A DNA stretch of 64,000 nt from assembly GCA_050246115.1 (NCBI GenBank), contig JBFWWP010000019.1, positions 1 to 64,000 of the forward strand, in the 5' to 3' direction. The stretch is from JBFWWP01 sp050246115 (lineage in GTDB: Bacteria > Planctomycetota > UBA8108 > UBA1146 > JAJFFE01). The translations under genes were made by a program, and so were the position numbers. Under the pieces are notes generated by a model. It worked only from the letters and a program-made list of their open reading frames with translations, did not search any database and was not told where the DNA came from. Of the stretch, positions 53,605 through 61,068 are shown one piece after another (the first letter of the stretch is position 1; each line of letters begins with the position of its first letter).

Positions 53605-54771
53605 TCAGAGGTCCTCGAGGAAACGAATCAGTGCGGCTTGGTCGTTCGCGCTCAAGCCGACGAAGGCGGCGCGCACGTTCGCGGCCTCGCCATCGTGGCG
53701 CAGCACTGCGGCCAGCAGGGTTTCCGAAGCACCGTCATGGAAGTACGGAGCGGACAGGCGAATGCCCCACAACGGCGGCGTACGGTACATGCCAACGTCG
53801 GCACCCGGCTCCGCCATGCCACGAAACGACGTCGGGTGCACGTCGTGAAGCAACAGGTCCGAGTAGAGGGGGACCGGTCCGTCGGGACTGTCGAGACTCG
53901 GGATGTGGCATTGAGCGCACCCCACGGTCGCGAACAGCTGCTCGCCGAGGGCCACTTCCGGCGATGTCGACCCGGCACGTGGAGGAGCGGCGAGGTGCGT
54001 CAGGAAGAAGCGTACGTCCTCGAACTCGGGCGTGGTGATCTCAGGGTCGGATACGGGATCGGCGTCGCTGAACACCCCGAAGCCATTGCCGTTGTCGACC
54101 GTCGTGATTCCGAGTTCTTCCCCGAGCGCGTCGTGGAGGAAGTCGTCGAGCGACGGTACCTGGGCCTTCCAGCCGAAGCGGCTGAGGGTCGGTAGTCCGC
54201 CGGCGCTGACGAAACGAGCAACGCCGCGAATCAGGTCACCATTGCTGTCCGTCGGATCCTCGTTCGCGAGGATGTTCGCCGCGGGAATCCGGTCCACCAG
54301 TCCCAGTCCGAGTAGGGAAGGCGAGTTGCGGGTCTCGAACACGTCCGCGGTCGTCGCCGCTTCCTCTCGGCCCAGCACCAGCGGGTTACGGAGGCGACTC
54401 GCGATCTGTCCACCGGGAAGGTCTTGGAACGGTCCAATGCCGCCGTTGTCGAACCCGAAGCGCGTGACGTTCAGGTCCAAACCCCCGGCGCCGCCGATGA
54501 TCGGGTCTTGATGGCACGCGCGACAACTGTCGCCATTCATGTCGGGGCGACCAAGACCAGCGCTAGGACGCCAGTCCCGATCGAACACGCGGCGGCCGCG
54601 GGTCCACTGGTCGAGTTCGGCCGGCGTGAGGTCGCGGTCGGGTCCGCCGAGTGCCCCCACGGGCGGCACCGGCGTGGAATCGGTGATGGTCTCGGCGTCG
54701 GCTCGGAGCGAAGCCCCGGCCACCACGCAAGCGAACGCAATGCCGCTGAGGAAGAGGGTCGTGCGCTTCAT
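53605..54771 (-). CDS. Secreted di-haem oxidoreductase (DUF1111/DHOR family)
   Basis: 388 residues with signal peptide TTLFLSGIAFACVVAGASLRADA. Two CxxCH haem sites: CRACH (about 82-86) and CAQCH (about 283-287). DHOR features include FSDADPVSDPE, RTPPLWGIRLSAPYFHDG and the C-terminal ALIRFLEDL. The family is distantly related to MauG and cytochrome c peroxidases and is called 'thiol oxidoreductase' in some annotations; the real substrate is unknown. Its ATG overlaps the TAA stop of the upstream paralogue by one base (TAATG), so the two are translated together. Confidence 0.9.
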   Translation of the reverse strand: MKRTTLFLSGIAFACVVAGASLRADAETITDSTPVPPVGALGGPDRDLTPAELDQWTRGRRVFDRDWRPSAGLGRPDMNGDSCRACHQDPIIGGAGGLDLNVTRFGFDNGGIGPFQDLPGGQIASRLRNPLVLGREEAATTADVFETRNSPSLLGLGLVDRIPAANILANEDPTDSNGDLIRGVARFVSAGGLPTLSRFGWKAQVPSLDDFLHDALGEELGITTVDNGNGFGVFSDADPVSDPEITTPEFEDVRFFLTHLAAPPRAGSTSPEVALGEQLFATVGCAQCHIPSLDSPDGPVPLYSDLLLHDVHPTSFRGMAEPGADVGMYRTPPLWGIRLSAPYFHDGASETLLAAVLRHDGEAANVRAAFVGLSANDQAALIRFLEDL

Positions 54772-56243
54772 TAGAGTGACTCCAGGAATTGAATGATGTC
54801 ATCGCGCTCTTGCTGGGTCAGGCCGACGTAGACGTTCTTGATCGCCTCGGCTTCTCCCCCGTGCGCGACGATGGCTTCGTGCAAAGTACCCGCGGTGCCG
54901 TTGTGAAGGAATGGACCGGAGAGCGAGACTCCCCAGAGCGGTTGGGTGCGGAACTCGTTCTGCGTCGTGAACGGTTCGGGGAGGTTCGGCTGCGGGAACC
55001 CCTGGGAGATCCCGTCCGCGAGGCCCGGCCCCATGTCGTGGAGCAACAGATCGGTGTAGGCATTCAGTGGGCCCACGGAACTGGCAATCGTGGGTACATG
55101 GCATTTCGTGCAGCCGATGGTGTCGAAGAGGACTTCGCCGTTCAGGGCTGCCGAGGTGAAGGGCTTCGGGGTCGGCGGGCGCAGGAAGCGCGAGAACGCG
55201 ATGACATCCGCCATCTCCTGCACGCTCATCTCAGGATCCGGGACCGCATCGTTGTCGACCGTGGGGTCGTCCAAGCTCGAGCTCACTTGGAGGTTGCTCG
55301 TGGAACTCAGGTTCACGGCGCCGGCACTGCCCAAGACCGGATTGGTGGTGATTCCCATCTGGTTCATGGCGGCACCGCGAAGGAACGCCTCCAAGAAGTT
55401 GGCCTGGAGCTTGTAGCCGAAGCGCCCAATGTTGCCGAACCCGTCGGTGTTGTAGCGTCCGCTAATGCCGTCGGGGGTCATGGAGTCGTCGGGATCGGCC
55501 CGCGAAATGATCTCGGAGTTCGATACGAACTCGAACAGGCCGACACCGAAGAGCGGCGGCGCATTGCGCTGAGCCGGCGTGATGGGTAGTCCCGCGAAGT
55601 CGGCCGGAACGGCGACGCGCGGTTGCCCGGGTGGCGAGAAGCTCGGCAGCACGAGACTCGGGAGCAGCGGGTTCTGAATCGGGAACTGCGCACCCGGGAA
55701 GCCGATCCCCACCAAGAAGAAGTTGCGATAGTTGGGGGCGGAGCCGCCGACGACCGGGGTCTCGTGACACGCGACGCAAGATGTCGTGTTGAAGAACGGT
55801 CCGGTTCCCTCGGCACGCGTGAAGCGTTTGACGAACAGCTCCTTGCCGCGAGCGAAGGACTCCAACTCGGCCTCCGACAAGCCCGCGATGGGGCCGCCCA
55901 ACGAACAAGCGTCGCTGCGCGCGCAGTCGAGCGCGTCCGTGGTGGCGTCCATGCCACAATCCGGGAACGGACCCGGAAGGCCAGGGCCGCCGCCGAACAA
56001 GTAGATGACCGTGAAGATCGCGTCGGCAATGTTCACGAGTCCGTCGTCGTTCGCGTCCATCGCATCTCGGCACGGCGCCCCGCCAGTTCCGAACAGATGC
56101 TCGAGTCCATACAGGGCGTCGGCGAGGTTGACCAGTGCGTCGCCGTTGCCGTCGCCACGGATGAACTCGGAACCCTGCGCGCCCAATGGGGCGGCGAGAG
56201 CGAGGAGCAGTAGGGCTGCTCCGCCCATTCGACACGGGTGCAC
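54771..56243 (-). CDS. Di-haem oxidoreductase (DUF1111 type) with an N-terminal dockerin-like module
   Basis: 490 residues from GTG at 56243, chosen because a full AAGGAGG lies 5 bases upstream and a signal peptide (GGAALLLLALAAPLGAQG) follows; the open frame to 56351 has no such site. Residues about 25-105 are the dockerin-like module (IRGDGNGDALVNLADALYGL, DANDDGLVNIADAIFTVIYL) with the Cys tail CGMDATTDALDCARSDAC, here at the N-terminus instead of the C-terminus. The oxidoreductase follows with haem sites CVACH and CTKCH and the end DDIIQFLESL. Seven of the eight dockerin-like modules in the window are C-terminal, so this is a domain swap. Coupled to the gene at 53605. Confidence 0.88.
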   Translation of the reverse strand: MHPCRMGGAALLLLALAAPLGAQGSEFIRGDGNGDALVNLADALYGLEHLFGTGGAPCRDAMDANDDGLVNIADAIFTVIYLFGGGPGLPGPFPDCGMDATTDALDCARSDACSLGGPIAGLSEAELESFARGKELFVKRFTRAEGTGPFFNTTSCVACHETPVVGGSAPNYRNFFLVGIGFPGAQFPIQNPLLPSLVLPSFSPPGQPRVAVPADFAGLPITPAQRNAPPLFGVGLFEFVSNSEIISRADPDDSMTPDGISGRYNTDGFGNIGRFGYKLQANFLEAFLRGAAMNQMGITTNPVLGSAGAVNLSSTSNLQVSSSLDDPTVDNDAVPDPEMSVQEMADVIAFSRFLRPPTPKPFTSAALNGEVLFDTIGCTKCHVPTIASSVGPLNAYTDLLLHDMGPGLADGISQGFPQPNLPEPFTTQNEFRTQPLWGVSLSGPFLHNGTAGTLHEAIVAHGGEAEAIKNVYVGLTQQERDDIIQFLESL

Positions 56244-56248
56244 GTGTA

Positions 56249-56255
56249 CCTCCTT
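56249..56255 (-). promoter_or_regulatory. Strong ribosome-binding site fixing the GTG start at 56243
   Basis: AAGGAGG on the complement, five bases before the GTG. It rules out the longer open frame. Confidence 0.75.
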
Positions 56256-56697
56256 GCACGGGTCGGGCGTCGGGCTTGGCCGCGCACCGGGAAAGAGCCG
56301 GCAATCCAGTTCAAGTTCCAGCGGGATTTCCCAAGAAGCCCACCCCCCCAAGGCCGAAGAACCTGCCGCGGCCCTGGGTGTGGGGGCTCAGTGGGGGCAA
56401 TGCTACCACGGCCCCCGGACGCCGAGAACGCCCAAAGCTGCGGGCTCGGGAGGGGGTGTAGGGTTCCACCCTCGACCCTCGTCGGGGTTCGCGCTACCCC
56501 CGCAAAGCGCTTCTCGGGTGGGGCTTGGGTCGTACCGTCAGCGCGACGCGGTGCGGGCGACGGGGACTCTGCCCCAGCTCTTAATCTCTATGAGGGCGCG
56601 CGCATCGCGTCTGCGGCGCCACGTCTCGAGCGCGGGCTGCACCCCCAACACGCTCGCAACACGCTCGCCGCCGCGGCTCGAACCTGGGTGCTCCGGG
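56256..56697. other. Intergenic region
   Basis: About 440 bp between the pentahaem cytochrome and the oxidoreductase pair; no gene or clear signal found. Confidence 0.45.
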
Positions 56698-58656
56698 TCA
56701 GGGACAACCGCCCGTCAAGCAACCAAGACTGTCGATGCCCGGGTCGCTCCCGCAGTTCGGATAGGGGCTCGGCACCGGGGCGCCGAGGAACAAACCCAGG
56801 AGGGTTGCGACGGCGTCTGCGATATCGATCCGGCCGTCGTCGTTCCCGTCGCACGCGTCGGGACAGAGCGACTCGGGAGCCCCGGCCTGAAAGAGCAGCT
56901 CCAAAGTCCGGATCACGTCCGCAAGATCCAACTGGCCGTTGCCATCGCAGTCGGTCCGAACGAAGTCTGCCGGCGGCAGCGCCAGCACCTCGATGTCGAT
57001 TCTCACCGGCGGCCCTTTGCCGGTAGCGAGCCATTGGTTGTACAGGACCTCGCCCGCATTGTTGGTAATGTTCTGATCCCGCAGGAACGTGATGTACTCC
57101 TTCGAGGCGGTTTGGTAGTAGACCGCGACTTCGACGTCCGTTGCGGCAACGGGGATCGGGAAGAGCGAGTCATCCCAGTACTGACCATCGGCGTAGCTGT
57201 AGGCGACCGGACTCGCTTGGACGGCTTGGAAGCCCGAGTTCGTGAACCCACGCGGGGGAATTCGATTGTCTTTGTAGATCTTGTTGTTGAGCGCGAAGTG
57301 AAAGCTCTCACCCGCCGGGAGCCCGGTGGTCGCGGCCATGGCCGCGTCGAGCCCGAGCTTGGTCTCGTATACCTTGGTGCTGGCGGCGTCGAGATCGGCC
57401 TCGGCCCAGTCGTACGCGCCGTGCTCCCGAACGAGCGTGCCGCTCGCGTCGTAGAACCGAACGTTGACCCAGATTCGCCGGCCTTCGGGATAACCCGACG
57501 GGAGCTTGTGCCCGGTTTGGTTGATCACGCGCACTTGGAGGTCGGTTCCGACGCGCGTCAGTTCCACGTCGGAGGCCCTCTCGAGCATGCTGATGTTGTT
57601 GCTCTTGGCGGCGTCGACCATCGCCTGGGAGAGGAAGGACGGCACATCGTAGAGCTCGAGCGTCACGTCGAGATTCAGGATGGAGTCGAGGATCCAGGTA
57701 TGAGAACCGCTGAACTCGTGGCGCGGCATGTCGGTCCGGACCGGTCCACTCAACCCACAGCCCCGCGCAGTGACGTCCGGCATGTGACAGTCCTGGCAGG
57801 TACTGACCGCGGAAAGATTGCCACCGAAACGTCCTCCCATGTCGATCGGCGCGACGGCGAAGGCGCTCATGGACCACTCGCTGTAGGTGCGTTCGATCGG
57901 GAACTCCTGAGTCTTGTCGTGCGTCGGGTGCGGCGCGTTCAGGTCGTTCACCACGTAGTCGTCCCCCGAGCGCGTGAACACCGGGTTGCTGACGTCGTGG
58001 CAAGTGGCGCACAGCAGCGCCTCGCGGTGGAAGGGTGACATCCGCCACTCATGGAACGCGAAGTTGGCGGGCAAAGTGAAGGGGCCGCGCCGGCGATCGA
58101 GTGGATCCATCACGTACTGACCACTGTGGATGCTGGTGGGCGCGTTCGGCAATGCGGCCAGGATACCGGCGTCCTCCACGGGGTTGCCGGCCCCCGGGAT
58201 GGGATCGACCATTCGATGGCACACGTGGCACGTGATGCCGTCGAGGTCACCCTGGAAACCGTCGAGGGCCGAGCCATCGGTGGGTTCGCTGCGCCCCCCG
58301 AGCCAGCCGACCGGCGAGTGGCACCGTAGGCAGAGATCGCCGACGAAGGCTGCGTCCTGTTCGGCGATCGCGAGGCATGCATAGAACAGCGGGTCACGTC
58401 CCGCCTGCGCCATGATCGACGGTCGCCACGTGTCGACGATCGCGTGATCCGGATCGTAGTTGGCATGACAGAACCCGCAGCCGGTGGCCGCGAAGAGCGG
58501 ATCGGTAATGGTCAACGGCTGCGTACCGGGCTGAAAGAAGTCGGTCAACGTCGTGGGCACGAGCGGCGGTATCGTGGTCTGCGCGTGGGAGCGCCGCTCG
58601 GCAGCGAAGAGCAGGCAAGCAATCGCGAGCATCCAAGTGACGACGACGGTTCTCAT
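56698..58656 (-). CDS. Secreted pentahaem c-type cytochrome with dockerin-like C-terminus
   Basis: 652 residues from the ATG at 58656 (GGAGAC upstream). Signal peptide VVVTWMLAIACLLFAAERRSHA. Five CxxCH sites: CGFCH, CLRCH, CHVCH, CATCH and CQDCH, all within the first ~320 residues, with extra His for haem ligation. The later half is beta-rich, with 'INQTGHKLPSGYPEGRRIWV', a segment known from multihaem cytochromes of the cytochrome c554/NrfA-like class. The dockerin-like end (VRTDCDGNGQLDLADVIRTL, DACDGNDDGRIDIADAVATL) is followed by CGSDPGIDSLGCLTGGCP. Likely an exported electron carrier or reductase; the dockerin suggests anchoring. Confidence 0.9.
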   Translation of the reverse strand: MRTVVVTWMLAIACLLFAAERRSHAQTTIPPLVPTTLTDFFQPGTQPLTITDPLFAATGCGFCHANYDPDHAIVDTWRPSIMAQAGRDPLFYACLAIAEQDAAFVGDLCLRCHSPVGWLGGRSEPTDGSALDGFQGDLDGITCHVCHRMVDPIPGAGNPVEDAGILAALPNAPTSIHSGQYVMDPLDRRRGPFTLPANFAFHEWRMSPFHREALLCATCHDVSNPVFTRSGDDYVVNDLNAPHPTHDKTQEFPIERTYSEWSMSAFAVAPIDMGGRFGGNLSAVSTCQDCHMPDVTARGCGLSGPVRTDMPRHEFSGSHTWILDSILNLDVTLELYDVPSFLSQAMVDAAKSNNISMLERASDVELTRVGTDLQVRVINQTGHKLPSGYPEGRRIWVNVRFYDASGTLVREHGAYDWAEADLDAASTKVYETKLGLDAAMAATTGLPAGESFHFALNNKIYKDNRIPPRGFTNSGFQAVQASPVAYSYADGQYWDDSLFPIPVAATDVEVAVYYQTASKEYITFLRDQNITNNAGEVLYNQWLATGKGPPVRIDIEVLALPPADFVRTDCDGNGQLDLADVIRTLELLFQAGAPESLCPDACDGNDDGRIDIADAVATLLGLFLGAPVPSPYPNCGSDPGIDSLGCLTGGCP

Positions 58657-58959
58657 GGGAGTCTCCGAAGCGGGTTGCGTTGTCGAGTGCCGGGAGCGCC
58701 CTCGGCAGCGGTCGGTCCCGAGGCCCGCTCCTGCGCGACCGAACCAACACTGGCTAACCATGCACCCAACCCACTTGGGTCCTGGATTCTCAGGGTTGAG
58801 ATCGATTCGCAGAAGAGAGAAGCGCCCGACAGAGTCCATTCGGGGGGCAGATCCGCGGCCACGCTTCGATGCTGACGGCGGCTCCGACCTACTTGCCCCG
58901 TATGATAGCGTAGCCCAGTCGAATGCGACACGGCGCTTCCGAACTTCCCTGGCCTCACC
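58657..58959. other. Intergenic region
   Basis: About 300 bp between the cytochrome start and the end of the symporter gene; nothing recognised. Confidence 0.45.
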
Positions 58960-60612
58960 TCAACGAGCCGTTGCTCGCGAGCGGGCTCCGTTGATCCACG
59001 AAAGCATCGAGCCAACTGCGACGACGGTCAGCGTCCCCACCGTGTTGAGGTACAAGAACGAGATCCCGTCGGTCCGCGCCGCAAACGCCACCACGATCAT
59101 GCCCGTCATGAGTCCCCAGAAGGCTCCAAACGCCTCGACCTTGGGCAGCAGCGACAGTACGAACACCCCGAGCAGTGAGCCGTACACGTAAGAGCCAATG
59201 CGATTGACTTCTTCGATGACGGAACCCAAGCGCGAGACCGACAACGCGAAGGTCGTGGCGAGGCCGCCGATGAGCAGCGTCACCAAAGCCGACACGGTCA
59301 CCAGGCGATGGCCGGAAAGGGGACCGGTGAAGCGCCCCGCGATGTCGACCAAAGTCACGGTCGTCATGGAGTTGAGCTCGGAGTCGACGCTGCTCAGCGC
59401 CGCAGCGAAGATCGCTGCCAGCAGCAGTCCGACCAAGCCCATGGGCAGGTAGTGGAGAACGAAGTGGGGGAACACGTAGTTCTCCTCCCCAGCGAGAGGC
59501 GCGATTTCCGCGCGGATCGTCGCCCGCGCAGTGAGCCGTTGCTGTAGGTCACGCGCCCGCTCGGGTGTGTCGGCCGGGTCTGCCTGCAGAAGCGCCCGCC
59601 CGGCCTCCGCGACCGCCACAGAGGCTGAGTCGAGCCGGTTCAGCGCGTCGACCGCGGGCGGCCCCGAGAGCGGCGACGCGACGTCACTCGACGGGAAGAA
59701 GGTCGGGGGCATTGGAGCGAAGACATAGAACACGAACAGGAGGACGCCACACAGCAGCACCAGCGCTTGAAAGGGCAGCTTGCAGACGGCGTTGAGCAAG
59801 AGCGCTCCCTGCTTGTCTCGCAGCGATCGTCCCGCCAGGTACCGCTGAACCTGACTCTGATCGGTTCCGAAGTAGGACAAGAACAAGAAGAGCCCACCGA
59901 TCAAGCTACTCCACATGGTGTACTTCTCGCTGGGGTCCCAACGCCAATCGGCAATCGTCATGTGTCCGGTGACCGAAGCCAGGCGCAACGCCGAACCGAG
60001 GTCGATGTCCGCTGGCAGCCGTGACAGCAGCGCTCCCAGTGCGATCAGCAGCCCCACGATCATGATGGCAAACTGCTTGGTGTCCGTGGAGATCACCGCG
60101 CGCAGGCCCCCGAGACTCGTGTACAAGACGGCGATGCTGCCGGTGCCGACGATGATGGCCCAACTGGGTATCGTGAGGACCTTCCCGAGGATGATGGATG
60201 GGGTGTAGATCACGACGCCGAGCGACAGGCAGCGTGGTACCAAGAACAGCGTCGCGGCCAACAGTCGAGTACGGTGGTCGAAGCGCTGTCCCAGGTATTC
60301 GTAGGCGGTGGTAACCCTGAGCCGGTGGTAGAGCGGGACGATGCTGAAGATCAGAATCAGCATGGCGATCGGCAACGCGAGATAGAACTGCAGGAAGCGC
60401 ATGCCTTGCTGCCAGCCGAGACCGGTGGTGCCGATCAACGTGATTGCCGATGCCTGGGTCGCTAGGATCGAGATGCCCATGGCCCACCAGGGCACGGACC
60501 GTCCCGCAAGGAAGTAGCCGTCGGGGTCGTCGTCGCGGCGGCGCTTGCGCACACCGTCCCAGATCACATACGCGAGAAACCCGACGAACAACGCCCAGTC
60601 GATGGCCGTCAT
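58960..60612 (-). CDS. Sodium:solute symporter family (SSS) transporter
   Basis: 550 residues from the ATG at 60612 with GAGG upstream; the open frame to 60795 is Arg-rich and not a membrane start. At least 12 hydrophobic helices. SSS signatures are DGYFLAGRSVPWWAMGISIL near the start, ASAITLIGTTGLGWQQG, GGLRAVISTDTKQF and FSYFGTDQSQVQRYLAGRS-like LSYFGTDQSQVQRYLAGRSL, followed by SSVDSELNSMTTVTLVD. It carries a solute into the cell with Na+; the substrate (sugar, sialic acid or similar) cannot be named. A long soluble loop (about residues 325-400) interrupts the helices. Confidence 0.92.
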   Translation of the reverse strand: MTAIDWALFVGFLAYVIWDGVRKRRRDDDPDGYFLAGRSVPWWAMGISILATQASAITLIGTTGLGWQQGMRFLQFYLALPIAMLILIFSIVPLYHRLRVTTAYEYLGQRFDHRTRLLAATLFLVPRCLSLGVVIYTPSIILGKVLTIPSWAIIVGTGSIAVLYTSLGGLRAVISTDTKQFAIMIVGLLIALGALLSRLPADIDLGSALRLASVTGHMTIADWRWDPSEKYTMWSSLIGGLFLFLSYFGTDQSQVQRYLAGRSLRDKQGALLLNAVCKLPFQALVLLCGVLLFVFYVFAPMPPTFFPSSDVASPLSGPPAVDALNRLDSASVAVAEAGRALLQADPADTPERARDLQQRLTARATIRAEIAPLAGEENYVFPHFVLHYLPMGLVGLLLAAIFAAALSSVDSELNSMTTVTLVDIAGRFTGPLSGHRLVTVSALVTLLIGGLATTFALSVSRLGSVIEEVNRIGSYVYGSLLGVFVLSLLPKVEAFGAFWGLMTGMIVVAFAARTDGISFLYLNTVGTLTVVAVGSMLSWINGARSRATAR

Positions 60613-61068
60613 GACGGAGAAACCTCGTTGAAGCGCACGTCGCCGTTCGGGCCGCGCATGGCTGCGGATCCTGTCGTTGGCGCGGCCGCCGTCGACGACC
60701 CAGGAAAGGGCCTCCGCGTCTCTCGACCTGCGGGCAGAGGTCTCGTGGGGGCGATCACCGAACCCGGGAACCGTACCCAGCGCGGTTGCGTCCACCGGAG
60801 AGGTCCGGCAGGATCGTCCTTCGGGCGATCTTGGTCAAGTACGATCCAGGTATGGCGAACCCGGAACCTCACGTGCGGGTACGTCGTCCTATCCGTCCCG
60901 AGGCGCAGTGCATGGGGCGATGCTGGATCGGACGCGGTTCGGCGTCGTCACGTCGAGCCACCTTGTCGAACGCCAGGCCGGACTGCGCGCACGGACCGCG
61001 TCCACGGAGAGGACCGTCGTTTGAAGTTGCATCCGCAGCGGCTCACGCCCCGGAGGGCTAGCCGCAAG
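60613..61068. other. Divergent intergenic region
   Basis: About 450 bp between the symporter and the PIG-L gene; no gene or clear promoter found. GGAGGG at 61052 is the ribosome-binding site of the + strand gene. Confidence 0.5.
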
